Shown in pieces: positions 48,897 through 59,096 of a stretch of DNA of 64,000 bases. How positions within the stretch are numbered: the first letter of the stretch is position 1; each line of letters begins with the position of its first letter. Position numbers and translations under genes: made by a program. This stretch comes from Thermus oshimai DSM 12092 (GTDB lineage Bacteria; Deinococcota; Deinococci; Deinococcales; Thermaceae), in the NCBI RefSeq assembly GCF_000373145.1, contig NZ_KB890620.1, positions 120,970 through 184,969 on the forward strand, given 5' to 3'. The notes beneath the pieces were generated by a model. That model did not search any database and was not told the origin of the DNA. It saw nothing but the letters and a program-made list of their open reading frames with translations.

Positions 48897-51171
48897 GCTC
48901 ACCGCCTTAAGCGCGGGGGCCCTGGCCCTCACCCAAGGCGGCCCGGCCAAGGCCCGCAAGACCCCCTGGTACGCCCAGGAGGTGCGCACCGTGTACCAGA
49001 TCTGCGAGGGGTGCTTCTGGCGGTGCGGCATCCGGGCCCACGCGGTGGGGAACCGGGTCTACAAGGTGGAAGGGTACGCGGAAAACCCCAAAAGCCGGGG
49101 CCGGCTCTGCCCCCGGGGCCAGGGGGCCCCCCAGACCACCTACGACCCCGACCGGCTCAAGCGCCCCCTCATCCGGCTTGAGGGCACGGAACGGGGGGAG
49201 GGCAAGTACCGGGTGGCTACCTGGGAGGAGGCCTTGGACTACGTGGCGGAGAGGATGCTGGCCATCCGGGAGCGGTACGGCCCCGAGGCCATGGCCTTCT
49301 TCGGCCACGGCACCGGGGACTTCTGGTTCGTGGACTACCTCCCCGCCGCCTGGGGGAGCCCCAACGCCGCCAAGCCCTCGGTGTCCATCTGCACCGCCCC
49401 CCGGGAAGTGGCGGCCCAGTGGATCTTCGGCCGCCCCATCGGGGGTCACGAGCCCGTGGACTGGGAAAACGCCCGCTACATCGTCCTCATCGGGCACCAC
49501 ATCGGGGAGGACACCCACAACACCCAGCTCCAGGACTTCGCCCTGGCCCTGAAGCGGGGGGCCAAGCTGGTGGTGGTGGACCCCCGCTTCTCCACCGCCG
49601 CGGCCAAGGCCCACCTGTGGCTGCCCATCAAGCCCGGCACCGACACCGCCCTGCTCCTCGCCTGGATCCACGTCCTCATCTACGAGGACCTCTACGACAA
49701 GGACTACGTCGCCCGCTACACGGTGGGGTTTGAGGAGCTGAAGGCCCACGTGAAGGGCTTCACCCCCGAGTGGGCGGAGAAGGAGACGGAGATCCCCGCG
49801 GAAACCATCCGCCGGGTGGCCCGGGAGATGGCGGCCCACAGGCCAAGGGCCGTCCTCCCGCCGGGGCGGCACACCGTCTGGTACGGGGACGACACCTACC
49901 GGATGATGGCCCTCTACTACGTGAACGTCCTCCTGGGCAACTACGGCCGGCCGGGGGGCTTCTACATCGCCCAAAGCCCCTACCTGGAGAAGTACCCCAC
50001 CCCGCCCCTCCCTCTGGAGCCCGCGGCGGGAGGGTGCTCGGGGCCGAGCGGCGGGGACCACGAGCCCGAGGGGTTTAGGCCCCGGGCGGACAAGGGCAGG
50101 TTCTTCGCCCGCACCACCGCCATCCAGGAGCTCATCGAGCCCATGCTCACCGGCAAGCCCTACCCCATCCGGGGGCTCATCGCCTACGGCATCAACCTCT
50201 TCCACTCCATCCCCAACGTGCCCCGCACCAAGGAGGCCCTGAAGGGGCTGGACCTCTACGTGGCCATCGACGTCCTCCCCCAGGAGCACGTGATGTGGGC
50301 GGACGTGGTCCTCCCCGAGGCCACCTACCTGGAGCGCTACGACGACCTGGTGGCCGTGGCCCACAAGACCCCCTTCCTCCAGCTAAGGGTGCCGGCCCAC
50401 GAGCCCCTCTTTGACACCAAGCCGGGGTGGTGGATCGCCCGGGAGCTGGGGCTAAGGCTGGGCCTCGAGGCCTACTTCCCCTGGAAGACCATAGAGGAGT
50501 ACCTGGACACCCGCCTCCAAAGCATCGGCCTGGACCTGGAGACCATGAAGTCCATGGGCACCCTGGTGCAAAAGGGCAAGCCCTGGCTGGAGGACTGGGA
50601 GAAGGAGGGCCGCCTGCCCTTCGGCACCCCCTCGGGGAAGATCGAGCTCTACTGCCAAGCCTTCAAGGCCGCGGGCCACCAGCCCCTTCCGGTCTACACC
50701 CCCCCCGAGGAGCCCCCTCCGGGCCACTACCGCCTCCTCTACGGCCGGAGCCCGGTGCACACCTTCGCCCGCACCCAGAACAACTGGGTGCTCATGGAGA
50801 TGGACCCGGAAAACGAGGTCTGGATCCACCGGGAGGAGGCCCAGAAGCTCGGCCTCAAGAACGGGGACTACGCCTACCTCATCAACCAGGACGGGGTGAA
50901 GGAGGGGCCCGTGCGGGTGAAGGCCACAGAAAGGATCCGCAAGGACTGCGTCTACCTGGTGCACGGCTTCGGCCACAAGGCCCCCCTGATGAAGGTGGCC
51001 CACGGCCGCGGAGCCTCGGACAACTACCTCCAGACCCGCTACCGCCTGGACCCCATCTCGGGGGGCGCGGGCCTTAGGGTGAACTTCGTCCGGCTGGAAA
51101 AGGCGGAAAGGCCCCACCTCCCCGCCCTCTCCTCCCTGGCCCGGCGTCCCTTGGAGGAAAGGAGGATGTGA
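48874..51171 (+). CDS. psrA: Polysulfide reductase catalytic subunit PsrA
   Basis: A 765-residue molybdopterin enzyme of the DMSO reductase family, identical in length to the crystallised Thermus PsrA. The Tat signal is RRTFLKL (residues 3-9) with hydrophobic ALSAGALALT. A [4Fe-4S] cluster is ligated by Cys44, 47, 51 and 79. The molybdenum ligand Cys173 lies in SVSICTAPREV. The C-terminal molybdopterin dinucleotide-binding domain contains YGRSPVHTFARTQNN. It would reduce polysulfide (or thiosulfate/tetrathionate-like compounds) in the periplasm. GAGGAGG precedes the ATG. Thiosulfate reductase PhsA is the main alternative name. Confidence 0.93.
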   Translation: MERRTFLKLTALSAGALALTQGGPAKARKTPWYAQEVRTVYQICEGCFWRCGIRAHAVGNRVYKVEGYAENPKSRGRLCPRGQGAPQTTYDPDRLKRPLIRLEGTERGEGKYRVATWEEALDYVAERMLAIRERYGPEAMAFFGHGTGDFWFVDYLPAAWGSPNAAKPSVSICTAPREVAAQWIFGRPIGGHEPVDWENARYIVLIGHHIGEDTHNTQLQDFALALKRGAKLVVVDPRFSTAAAKAHLWLPIKPGTDTALLLAWIHVLIYEDLYDKDYVARYTVGFEELKAHVKGFTPEWAEKETEIPAETIRRVAREMAAHRPRAVLPPGRHTVWYGDDTYRMMALYYVNVLLGNYGRPGGFYIAQSPYLEKYPTPPLPLEPAAGGCSGPSGGDHEPEGFRPRADKGRFFARTTAIQELIEPMLTGKPYPIRGLIAYGINLFHSIPNVPRTKEALKGLDLYVAIDVLPQEHVMWADVVLPEATYLERYDDLVAVAHKTPFLQLRVPAHEPLFDTKPGWWIARELGLRLGLEAYFPWKTIEEYLDTRLQSIGLDLETMKSMGTLVQKGKPWLEDWEKEGRLPFGTPSGKIELYCQAFKAAGHQPLPVYTPPEEPPPGHYRLLYGRSPVHTFARTQNNWVLMEMDPENEVWIHREEAQKLGLKNGDYAYLINQDGVKEGPVRVKATERIRKDCVYLVHGFGHKAPLMKVAHGRGASDNYLQTRYRLDPISGGAGLRVNFVRLEKAERPHLPALSSLARRPLEERRM

Positions 51172-51758
51172 TGCCCCGCTACGCCATGGCCATAGACCTG
51201 AGCCTCTGCGTGGGCTGCGCCGCCTGCGCCGTGGCCTGCAAGATGGAAAACGAGGTCCCCCCGGGCGTCCACCGGCTCTGGATCCGGGAGCGGGAGCTGG
51301 GGGTCTTTCCGGACCTCACGGTGGAGTTCCGCCCGGAGCAGTGCCTGCACTGCGCCAACCCGCCCTGCGTCCCCGTCTGCCCCACCGGGGCCAGCTACCA
51401 GACCAAAGACGGCCTGGTGCTGGTGGACCCCGGGAAGTGCATCGCCTGCGGGGCCTGCGTGGCCGCCTGCCCCTACGACGCCCGCTACCTCCACCCTGGG
51501 GGCTATGTGGACAAGTGCACCTTCTGCGCCCATCGCCTGGAGAAAGGGGGCGTGCCCGCCTGCGTGGAGACCTGCCCCACGGGGTGCCGGGCCTTCGGCG
51601 ACCTGGACGACCCCGAAAGCCCCGTGGCCAAGGCCCTGAAGGAGGCGGGGCGGGTGGACGTGCTCCGGCCGGAGCTCGGCACCCAGCCCAAGCTTTTCTA
51701 CCTGAACGCCCCCTCCAAGAAGGGGCTCAGCCAGGAACGGGAGGTGCGCCATGACTGA
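51171..51758 (+). CDS. psrB: Polysulfide reductase iron-sulfur subunit PsrB
   Basis: A 195-residue ferredoxin-like subunit that passes electrons from PsrC to PsrA. Sixteen cysteines in four groups (first group Cys13, 16, 19, 23; then CLHCANPPCVPVC, CIACGACVAAC, and CTFC with CVETC) fit four [4Fe-4S] clusters. It has no signal peptide, so it would be exported bound to PsrA. ATG 51,171 overlaps the last base of the psrA stop and has GGAGGATGTG upstream; a GTG one codon earlier is also in frame. Confidence 0.95.
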   Translation: MPRYAMAIDLSLCVGCAACAVACKMENEVPPGVHRLWIRERELGVFPDLTVEFRPEQCLHCANPPCVPVCPTGASYQTKDGLVLVDPGKCIACGACVAACPYDARYLHPGGYVDKCTFCAHRLEKGGVPACVETCPTGCRAFGDLDDPESPVAKALKEAGRVDVLRPELGTQPKLFYLNAPSKKGLSQEREVRHD

Positions 51759-52509
51759 GTTCTACGGCCTGCCCAACGCCGGGGAGTTCTGGCACTGGAC
51801 CAACGCCCTGCACTTCGTCCTGGTGGGGCTCGCCGGGGGGGTGGCCCTCCTGGCCGCCTACCTCCACCTGAAAAGGCACGAGGAGGCCCGGCGGTACACC
51901 CTCTGGGCCCTGGCCCTCATCGCCCTGGACCTCTTCGTCCTCTGGGCGGAAAGCCCCGCCCGCTTCCGCTTCACCCACATCTGGCTCTTCCTCTCCTTCC
52001 ACCCCCAAAGCCCCATCGGGTGGGGGGCCTGGGGCCTGGCCCTGAGCTTCCTCACGGGGGGCCTCCTCTTCCTGGGTAAGGGGCCGCAAAGGGCGTTGGC
52101 CTGGGCCTTCCTCCTCTTCAGCCTGGTGGCCCTGGCCTACCCCGGCATGGCCCTGGCGGTGAACCTGAACCGGCCCCTCTGGAACGCCCTTTTAGCGGGT
52201 CTCTTCCCCCTCACGGCCTTGGTCTTGGCCCTGGCCCTGGCCGCCCTTCTGGGAAGCCCCTGGGCCAGGGAGCCCCTGCGCCTCTTCGCGGGGGCAAGCC
52301 TGCTCCTCACCGCCCTCTACCCCCTCACCCTGGCCCCGGAGGCTCGAGGCCACCTCTTGGAGGAGGGGGGCTTCCCCTTCCTCCTCTTCCTCCTCCTGGG
52401 CCTGGGGGCCTTCCAGGAGCGGCTCGGCCCCTGGATGGGGCTCCTTTCCGCCGCGGGGCTCAGGGCCCTGCTGGTCCTGGTGGGGCAGTGGCAAGGGTTT
52501 GGTCTCTAA
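51751..52509 (+). CDS. psrC: Polysulfide reductase membrane subunit PsrC (NrfD family)
   Basis: A 252-residue integral membrane protein with about eight hydrophobic segments that oxidises menaquinol and anchors PsrAB. The quinone-site residues of the Thermus structure are at identical positions: Asn18 and His21 in HWTNALHF, and Tyr130 in ALAYPGMA. Its ATG overlaps the psrB end by 8 nt. Menaquinone is consistent with mqnB in this window. A compact hairpin follows the stop. Confidence 0.95.
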   Translation: MTEFYGLPNAGEFWHWTNALHFVLVGLAGGVALLAAYLHLKRHEEARRYTLWALALIALDLFVLWAESPARFRFTHIWLFLSFHPQSPIGWGAWGLALSFLTGGLLFLGKGPQRALAWAFLLFSLVALAYPGMALAVNLNRPLWNALLAGLFPLTALVLALALAALLGSPWAREPLRLFAGASLLLTALYPLTLAPEARGHLLEEGGFPFLLFLLLGLGAFQERLGPWMGLLSAAGLRALLVLVGQWQGFGL

Positions 52510-52527
52510 AGGGGGGAACCCCCCTTT
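52508..52527 (+). other. Hairpin between psrC and the rhodanese gene
   Basis: AAAGGGGGG (52,508-52,516) and CCCCCCTTT (52,519-52,527) form a 9-bp inverted repeat with almost no loop, starting inside the psrC stop codon. No T-tract follows. The rhodanese ribosome-binding site AAAGGAGG starts 4 nt later. It may reduce read-through or protect the upstream message. Confidence 0.55.
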
Positions 52528-52544
52528 GGGAAAGGAGGAACACC

Positions 52545-52985
52545 ATGAAAGGCATCCGTAAGTTGGCTTGGCTCGGGCTCCTTTTGGCGCTTCCGGTGCT
52601 GGCGCAGGCCACCACGACCACCTTCTCCGCCCTCACGGTGCGGGAGGTGGGGAACTTCCTCACCACCCTGCCCACGGACTTCTACGGCCTCCAGCCCGCG
52701 GCGGCCAAGCAGATGATGGACACCCTGGAGGTCTTCATCCTGGACGTGCGGGAGCCCAACGAGTTCGCCGGGGGCCGGATCCCCGGGGCGGTGAACATCC
52801 CCATCCGCGACCTGCCCAAGCGGGTTGGGGAGCTTCCCAAGGGCAAGCCCATCATCGTCTACTGCGGCATCGGCCACCGCGGGGCCATGGCCCTGGTCTT
52901 CCTCCGGGGCCAGGGGTACAACGTGAAGAGCATCCTGGGCGGGTACAAGGCCTGGACGGAGGCTAAGCTGCCCGTGGAGAAGTAG
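52545..52985 (+). CDS. Periplasmic rhodanese (sulfurtransferase)
   Basis: A 146-residue single-domain rhodanese with a signal peptide (residues 1-22, GLLLALPVLAQA). The domain (about 30-146) keeps VFILDVREPNEFAGGRIPGAVNIP and the active loop Cys107-Gly-Ile-Gly-His-Arg. It probably binds sulfane sulfur in the periplasm, where PsrA works. A role in presenting polysulfide sulfur, like the Sud protein of Wolinella, is an inference from the neighbourhood. AAAGGAGG lies 7 nt before the ATG. Confidence 0.85.
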   Translation: MKGIRKLAWLGLLLALPVLAQATTTTFSALTVREVGNFLTTLPTDFYGLQPAAAKQMMDTLEVFILDVREPNEFAGGRIPGAVNIPIRDLPKRVGELPKGKPIIVYCGIGHRGAMALVFLRGQGYNVKSILGGYKAWTEAKLPVEK

Positions 52986-52995
52986 GGAAGGGAGG

Positions 52996-53028
52996 CTCCG
53001 CCGCGGGGGGTGCCCCCCCGCGGCGGAG
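52996..53028. terminator. Bidirectional terminator (psr cluster / gcvPB)
   Basis: CTCCGCCGCGGGG (52,996-53,008) pairs with 53,016-53,028, followed by GGCTTAG. It separates the convergent rhodanese and gcvPB genes, and the gcvPB stop begins 4 nt later. Confidence 0.8.
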
Positions 53029-53031
53029 GGC

Positions 53032-54462
53032 TTAGAGGCCAGGCTCGTCAAAGAAGGTGAGCTTGGGGAAACGGTTGGCCCTGACCTCGTCCAGCCGGCG
53101 CACCGGGGTGGTGTAGGGGGCCCCTTCCAACCACTCCTTGGGCTTCTCCAGAAGGGCCCCTAAGGCCTCGGCGAAGGCCTCGAGGGTCTCCTTGCTCTCC
53201 GTCTCCGTGGGCTCCACCATGAGGGCCTCCTTGACGATGAGGGGGAAGTAGACCGTGGGGGGGTGGAAGCCCAGCTCCAAAAGCCCCTTGGCCAGGTCCA
53301 AGGCGCGGAAGCCCTGGGGGGGCTGGGCCACGAACTCGTGCATGGTGGGGCCGTCGTAGGGGACGCGGAAGCCCTTTTCCTTGAGGAGCTCCTTGAGGTA
53401 AAGGGCGTTCAGGACGGAAAGGGCCGCGGCCTTCTTGAGCCCCTCCAGGCCCAGGGTGCGGATGTAGGCCCAGGCCCGCACCAGGGCCAGGAAGTTCCCG
53501 TAGAAGCTCCGCACCCGCCCGATGCTTTTGGGCCGGTGGAAGTCCAGGTAGAACCCCTCCTCGCCCCTTGCCACCAGGGGCACGGGGAGGTAGGGGGCCA
53601 GATGGGCCTTCACCCCCACCGGCCCCGAGCCGGGCCCGCCCCCGCCGTGGGGCACGGTGAAGGTCTTGTGCAGGTTCAGGTGGACCACGTCAAAGCCCAT
53701 GTCCCCGGGCCGGGCCCAGCCCATGATGGCGTTCAGGTTGGCCCCGTCGTAGTAGAGCTGGACCCCGGCCTCCTTGCAGAGCCGGGCGATCTCCAGGATG
53801 CGCCGCTCAAAGAGGCCTAGGGTGTTAGGGTTGGTGAGCATGAGGGCGGCCACGTGGGGGCCAAGCTCGCGCTTCAGGGCCTCGAGGTCCACCTCCCCGT
53901 CGGGGCCCGAAGGGATCTCCTTCACCTGGTAGCCCGCCATGCTGGCCGTGGCGGGGTTGGAGCCGTGGGCGGAGTCCGGCACCAACACCACCCGGCGGGT
54001 CTTCCCCTCCCCCCGGTCCTCGTGGTAGGCGCGGATGATGAGGATCCCCGTGAGCTCCCCGTGGGCCCCCGCGGCGGGCTCCAGGGTGATGGCGTCCATG
54101 CCCGTGAGGGCCTTCAGGTCCTCCCCCAGCTCCCACATGAGCTCCAGGGCCCCCTGGACCGTGGCCGGGTCCTGGTAGGGGTGGAGGTCGGCGAAGAGCC
54201 GGGCGGCCTCCTCGTGGAGCTTGGGGTTGTACTTCATGGTGCAGGAGCCCAAGGGGTAGAAGGTGGTGTCCACCCCCACCTGGCGGCGGGAGAGGCCCGT
54301 GTAGTGGCGGACCAGGGTGAGCTCGTCCACCTCGGGGAGGCGGGGAGGGGCCTCCCTAAGGTGGGCCTCGGGGATGAAGGCCCGGGCCTCGGGCACCTCC
54401 TTCACCAGCTTTAGCCCCCGCCTTCCCTTCCGGCTCCGTTCAAAGATGAGCGGGTAGTTCAC
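53032..54462 (-). CDS. gcvPB: Glycine dehydrogenase (decarboxylating) subunit 2
   Basis: A 476-residue C-terminal half of the split P-protein of the glycine cleavage system. The PLP lysine is in [20 protein letters not shown] (about residue 225-245). [19 protein letters not shown] near the N-terminus and [20 protein letters not shown] are typical. It decarboxylates glycine and loads aminomethyl onto GcvH together with subunit 1. The ATG overlaps the gcvPA end by 4 nt. It is the last gene of the gcv cluster. Confidence 0.97.
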   Translation of the reverse strand: MNYPLIFERSRKGRRGLKLVKEVPEARAFIPEAHLREAPPRLPEVDELTLVRHYTGLSRRQVGVDTTFYPLGSCTMKYNPKLHEEAARLFADLHPYQDPATVQGALELMWELGEDLKALTGMDAITLEPAAGAHGELTGILIIRAYHEDRGEGKTRRVVLVPDSAHGSNPATASMAGYQVKEIPSGPDGEVDLEALKRELGPHVAALMLTNPNTLGLFERRILEIARLCKEAGVQLYYDGANLNAIMGWARPGDMGFDVVHLNLHKTFTVPHGGGGPGSGPVGVKAHLAPYLPVPLVARGEEGFYLDFHRPKSIGRVRSFYGNFLALVRAWAYIRTLGLEGLKKAAALSVLNALYLKELLKEKGFRVPYDGPTMHEFVAQPPQGFRALDLAKGLLELGFHPPTVYFPLIVKEALMVEPTETESKETLEAFAEALGALLEKPKEWLEGAPYTTPVRRLDEVRANRFPKLTFFDEPGL

Positions 54463-55775
54463 CGTAGCACCTCCGCTAGCGTCTCCCTAAAGGCCAAGAG
54501 GTCCTCCTCCCCGTGAAGCTCCGTGGCCGCGAAGAGGGCAAGGCCCGCCCCGTACTCCGGGGGGACGGGGGTGGCCCCGTGGAAGCCCCGCTCCGCCAGG
54601 GCCTTCCGCACCCATAGGGGGTCCTTGGGGAGCCTCAGGGCGAACTCGTTGAAGAAGGGCTCGGGGGTAAAGGGCTCCACCCCGGGGATCTCCAGGAGGA
54701 GGGCCCGCAGGCGGTGGGCCTGGGCCACCCCTTTGAGGGCCACCTCCTTCAGGCCCTCGGGGCCCAGGGCGGCCAGGTACATGGCCCCCATGAGGGCGGT
54801 GAGCTGGGCGTTGGTGGTGATGTTGCTCTTGGCCTTGGCCCGGCGGATGTACTGCTCCCGGGCCTGGAGGGTGAGGATAAAGCCCCGCCTTCCCTCCGCG
54901 TCCACGGTCTCCGAGACCAGCCGACCCGGCACCTGGCGCACGAAGGCCTTCTTGGTGGCCAGGTAGCCGAAGTGGGGCCCCCCGAAGCCCATGGGCAGGC
55001 CCAGGCTCTGCCCGTCCCCCACGGCGATGTCCGCCCCGTAGGCCCCGGGGGGCTTGAGGAGGGCCAGGGAGAGGGGGTCGGCCACGGCCACGAAGAGGGC
55101 CCCCGCCCGGTGGGCGGCCTCCGCCAGGGGGGCCATCTCCTCCAGGGCCCCCAGGAAGTTGGGGTTCTGGGCCACCACCGCCCCCACCTCCTCCCCCACG
55201 GGGAAGACTGGGGTTCTTCCTCCCTCCAGGGGCACGGTCTTGAGCTCGGCCCCCACGGCCTCCAGGTAGGTCCTAAGCACCTGGCGGTACTCGGGGTGGA
55301 CCCCTTGGGAGACCACCACCCCCATCCGCCCCGTTTCCCTTAAGGCGAGGAGGACCCCTTCCGCGAGGGCGCTCGCCCCGTCGTAGAGGGAGGCGTTGGC
55401 CACCTCGAGGCCCGCAAGCTCGGCCATCATGGTCTGGTACTCGAAGGTGGCCTGCAGCACCCCCTGGCTCACCTCGGGCTGGTAGGGGGTGTAGGCGGTG
55501 AGGAACTCCCCCCTTTGGGCCAGGGCCTGGACCACGGGGGGCACGTGGTGGCTTCGGATGCCCCCTCCAAGAAAGGCCTTGTGGGCCGGGCGGTTCTTGG
55601 CCTGGAGGGCCCTTAAGCGCTCCAGCACGGCCCACTCCGGCTGGGCCTCGGGGAGGGCGATGGGCGGGTTCAGGATCTCCGCGGGCAGGTGGCGGTAGAG
55701 GTCCTCCAAGGACCTGGCCCCCACCTTCTCCAGCATGGCCGCGATCTCCTCGGGCGTATGGGGCGTGTAGTCCAT
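54459..55775 (-). CDS. gcvPA: Glycine dehydrogenase (decarboxylating) subunit 1
   Basis: A 438-residue N-terminal half of the split P-protein, the same length as the T. thermophilus subunit whose structure with gcvPB is known. [83 protein letters not shown] and [13 protein letters not shown] are diagnostic. The ATG at 55,775 is preferred to one six codons upstream. An intrinsic terminator lies in the 101-nt gap between gcvH and this start. Confidence 0.96.
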   Translation of the reverse strand: MDYTPHTPEEIAAMLEKVGARSLEDLYRHLPAEILNPPIALPEAQPEWAVLERLRALQAKNRPAHKAFLGGGIRSHHVPPVVQALAQRGEFLTAYTPYQPEVSQGVLQATFEYQTMMAELAGLEVANASLYDGASALAEGVLLALRETGRMGVVVSQGVHPEYRQVLRTYLEAVGAELKTVPLEGGRTPVFPVGEEVGAVVAQNPNFLGALEEMAPLAEAAHRAGALFVAVADPLSLALLKPPGAYGADIAVGDGQSLGLPMGFGGPHFGYLATKKAFVRQVPGRLVSETVDAEGRRGFILTLQAREQYIRRAKAKSNITTNAQLTALMGAMYLAALGPEGLKEVALKGVAQAHRLRALLLEIPGVEPFTPEPFFNEFALRLPKDPLWVRKALAERGFHGATPVPPEYGAGLALFAATELHGEEDLLAFRETLAEVLR

Positions 55776-55790
55776 GCCTCTATCCTTCAA

Positions 55791-55818
55791 CAAAAACCCC
55801 GGGCCATTTGACCCGGGG
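55791..55818 (-). terminator. Intrinsic terminator/attenuator upstream of gcvPA
   Basis: On the minus strand CCCCGGG and its complement (55,812-55,818 and 55,797-55,803) form a stem with an 8-nt loop followed by TTTTTG, 15 nt before the gcvPA ATG. A second stem (55,824-55,831 with 55,855-55,862) lies just upstream. It would limit read-through from gcvT-gcvH into the P-protein genes. Confidence 0.75.
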
Positions 55819-55876
55819 CCACACCTGGGGGCGGGAGGCTAAGGCCCCCCCTTCCCCCCAGGCCCTCCTCATGGCC

Positions 55877-56263
<387 letters not shown>

Positions 56264-56281
56264 AGCGCCTCCCAACCCCCG

Positions 56282-57331
56282 CTATTTTAGCGGTACAAAG
56301 GGCAAAGGGCTAAGAGAGGCCGGGACTTTCCGGCCCCGCACCTCCACGAAGAAGGGCCCCTCCGCCCCCTCGGCCACGTAGGCCAGGGCGATGCCCTTCT
56401 CCAGGAGGGGCGAAAAGCCCCCGCTGGTCACCCGGCCCACCCGCTCCTCCCCGGAGAGGACGGGGTAGCCCTCCCGGGGAATCCCCGTTTCCAGCACGAG
56501 CCCGATGAGCCGCTCCCCGCAAGGGGCGTTAAGCATCGCCTCCTTACCCAGGAAGGCCTTCTCCCGCTTCACCACCCAGGCCCAGGGGGTGCAGAGGGGG
56601 TTGGTGTCGTCGGTGAGCTCGTGGCCGTAGAGGGGGAAGCCGGCCTCGAGCCTTAGGGTGTCCCGGGCCCCCAGGCCGCAAGGCACCGCCCCCCCTTCCA
56701 AAAGGGCCTCAAAGACCGCCTCCGCGTCCTCGGGGGCGAGGAAGAGCTCAAACCCGTCCTCCCCCGTGTACCCCGTGCGGGCGAGGAGGGCCTCCTTCCC
56801 CGCCACCTCCGCCCGGAAGACGTCGTTCTTCTTCCGTTGGGAAAGGTCCTGGTCCGTGAGGGCCTGGAGGACCTTCTCGGCCTTCGGCCCCTGGAGGGCG
56901 AGGAGGGCGGTGGCCTCGGAGCGGTCCAAAAGCTCCACCCGGAAGCCCTGGGCCAGGGCCTTTAGGTGGGCCCAGTCCTTGGCGATGTTGGCCGCGTTCA
57001 CCACCATGAGGTACTCCCCTTCCCCCAGGCGGTAGAGGTAGATGTCGTCCACCACGCCCCCCTTTTCGTTCGGGAGCATGGAGTACTGGGCCCGGCCCAC
57101 CCGAAGCCGCCCCACATCGTTCACCGTGACCCACTGGAGGAAGGCAAGGGCCTCCTCCCCCCGGATGAAAAACTCCCCCATGTGGCTCACGTCAAAGACC
57201 CCCGCCCCCCGGCGCACCGCCAGGTGCTCCTCCTTGATGGAGGTGTACTGGAGCGGCAGGGCGTAGCCCGCGAACTCCACCATCCGCCCGCCGCGGCGGA
57301 GGTGGGCCTGGTAAAGAGGGGTTTCTTTCAT
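56282..57331 (-). CDS. gcvT: Aminomethyltransferase (glycine cleavage T protein)
   Basis: A 349-residue T protein that moves the methylene group from H protein to tetrahydrofolate. [61 protein letters not shown] and [24 protein letters not shown] identify it. TAGGAT lies 9 nt before the ATG as a -10 candidate. Only 34 nt separate it from herA, so there is no room for a glycine riboswitch. First gene of gcvT-gcvH-gcvPA-gcvPB. Confidence 0.97.
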   Translation of the reverse strand: MKETPLYQAHLRRGGRMVEFAGYALPLQYTSIKEEHLAVRRGAGVFDVSHMGEFFIRGEEALAFLQWVTVNDVGRLRVGRAQYSMLPNEKGGVVDDIYLYRLGEGEYLMVVNAANIAKDWAHLKALAQGFRVELLDRSEATALLALQGPKAEKVLQALTDQDLSQRKKNDVFRAEVAGKEALLARTGYTGEDGFELFLAPEDAEAVFEALLEGGAVPCGLGARDTLRLEAGFPLYGHELTDDTNPLCTPWAWVVKREKAFLGKEAMLNAPCGERLIGLVLETGIPREGYPVLSGEERVGRVTSGGFSPLLEKGIALAYVAEGAEGPFFVEVRGRKVPASLSPLPFVPLK

Positions 57332-57365
57332 ACCAGGGCCATCCTACCCTAAGCCGCCGGGGCGC

Positions 57366-59096
57366 TCAGAAGAGCTCCCGCCTCAAGGCCTCCGCGGAGT
57401 TGTCCTCCAGGACCTCCTCCCGCTTGGTGGCCCAGGCGGGGAAGGGGAAGCGCAGGAAAAGGGGCACGGGGAGCTCGGGCTGGTGGAGGATCACCGCCCC
57501 CTGGGGCAGGATGAGGGCCCGCTGGCGGAAGGAGGTGGGGAGGTAGCGGTACTCGGGGCGCTCCGCCTCCGCCGCGTCCAGGCGGCCCACCACCCGGATG
57601 GCGGCGTTGGCCACCACCCGGCGCTCCACTTCGCTTGCGGTCTGCTGGGCCCCGATGAGGATGACCCCTAAGGAGCGGCCCCGCTCCGCGATGTCCAGGA
57701 GGACATCCTTGATGGGGCTCTCCTCGTCCCGGGGGGCGTACTTGTTGAGCTCGTCCAGGACGATGAAAATCCGCCCCCGGTAGGCCCCCCGCTCCTTTTT
57801 CTCAAAGACCTCCTTGAGGAGGGCCCCCACCACGAACATCTGGGCCTGGGGGTGGAGCTTGGCCAGGTCCACCACGTGCACCTGGGCCCCCTGGAGGGGG
57901 TCTGGGGGGTTGCCCTTGCGGTCCCCCCGGATGAGGTGGGCCACGTTCTCCACGCTGGAGCGCAGGCGGCGCACGAAGGCCTCGAGGGTGGCCCGGGCCT
58001 GGCGGCCGGTCCAGCGCCGGTCCCCCTCCCCTTCCCCCTCCTCGGGGCCCAGGAGCTTGTACTCCAGGTAGCGCACCAGATGGCCGAAGGTCTTAAGGCG
58101 CACCCGCCCCACCTCGTCAAAGGCGATGCCCTCCTCCAGGGCCAAAGCCCCGTCCTTCCAGTCCTCCACCTCCAGGTGGGGCCCCTTCTGCCCCTCGGCC
58201 AGGCGGCGGAGCCTTTCCGTCACCTGGAGGACCAAAAAGCCCAGGTTGGTCATGGCCCCCCGGTCAGCGAAGAGGAAGGGGAGGAGGCCCCTTTGGGCGA
58301 ACTGCGCCAGGTCCCAGTGGTAGACCGAAACCCCCTCGAGGCGGGTGTCTATGTCGGGGAGGAAGCCCTCCTTCTTGGGCGGGGCCAGGAAGGCCACGCT
58401 TTTGAAGGGCTCTGGGGAAAGGCCCATCTTCTCATAAAGGGCCCGGTCCTCCCCCTTGAGGCGCAGGTTGGGCTTGTCCAGGAAGAAGAGGTCCTCCCCC
58501 TTCACGTTGAAGAGGAGCACCTTGGCCTGGTGGGCGTCCTCCGCCGCGGGGCTTTCCAGGAGGCTTTTTAGGAGGAAGGTGGCGTAGCTGGTCTTGGCCG
58601 CCACCCCGCTGATGCCGGAGATGTTCACGTGCCCGCCCTTCACCCCGTTTAGGAACTCCAGGTTCACGTAGGCTATGGCCCCGTTCTGGAGGAGGCCCAC
58701 GGGGAGCTTGGTGCTCCCCCTTTGGTTCCTCATGGCGTCGTAGTAGAGGGCAAGCTCCAGCTCCCCTTCCTCCGCCAGGAAGACCTCCGATCCGGGGTCT
58801 GGGGGGAAGTACTCCTCGGGGAGGATGCGGGTCACGCTCACGTGGGCCACGTAGGCCAGGGAGTAGGGGATCTTCCCCTCCGCGGCCAGGAAGGTGTCCG
58901 TGTCAAAGCTCTGCCCCTCGTGGAGCTTGGCCACGTGGTCCACCGCCCCGAAAAAGCGCACCTCGCCCAAGGAGTGATGAAAGGCCCGCACCACCACCAG
59001 GTCGTCCAGCCTGAGCAGCGCCCCCTCCTCCACCCCCACCCAGAACTCCAACGGGGTGGCCTCCCGGCTTCCCAACACCACGCCCACGCGCTTCAC
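57366..59096 (-). CDS. herA: HerA-like DNA translocase ATPase
   Basis: A 576-residue FtsK/HerA-family ATPase. An N-terminal HAS-barrel-like region (1-110) is followed by a P-loop at 161-170 reading GISGVAAKTS, one residue longer than the usual GxTGSGKS. Walker B is IFIVLDELNKYAP, and a C-terminal arginine-rich sensor region (GVILIGAQQTASEVERRVVANA) follows. It overlaps nurA by 4 nt on the same strand. HerA hexamers drive DNA through NurA during end resection or anti-phage responses. The variant P-loop is odd; similar GVSGVATKT-type loops occur, as far as I recall, in relatives. Confidence 0.85.
   Translation of the reverse strand: MKRVGVVLGSREATPLEFWVGVEEGALLRLDDLVVVRAFHHSLGEVRFFGAVDHVAKLHEGQSFDTDTFLAAEGKIPYSLAYVAHVSVTRILPEEYFPPDPGSEVFLAEEGELELALYYDAMRNQRGSTKLPVGLLQNGAIAYVNLEFLNGVKGGHVNISGISGVAAKTSYATFLLKSLLESPAAEDAHQAKVLLFNVKGEDLFFLDKPNLRLKGEDRALYEKMGLSPEPFKSVAFLAPPKKEGFLPDIDTRLEGVSVYHWDLAQFAQRGLLPFLFADRGAMTNLGFLVLQVTERLRRLAEGQKGPHLEVEDWKDGALALEEGIAFDEVGRVRLKTFGHLVRYLEYKLLGPEEGEGEGDRRWTGRQARATLEAFVRRLRSSVENVAHLIRGDRKGNPPDPLQGAQVHVVDLAKLHPQAQMFVVGALLKEVFEKKERGAYRGRIFIVLDELNKYAPRDEESPIKDVLLDIAERGRSLGVILIGAQQTASEVERRVVANAAIRVVGRLDAAEAERPEYRYLPTSFRQRALILPQGAVILHQPELPVPLFLRFPFPAWATKREEVLEDNSAEALRRELF

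Noticed and set aside
57332..57365. Possible glycine riboswitch upstream of gcvT
   Set aside because: Only 34 nt are available between herA and gcvT, too short for an aptamer.
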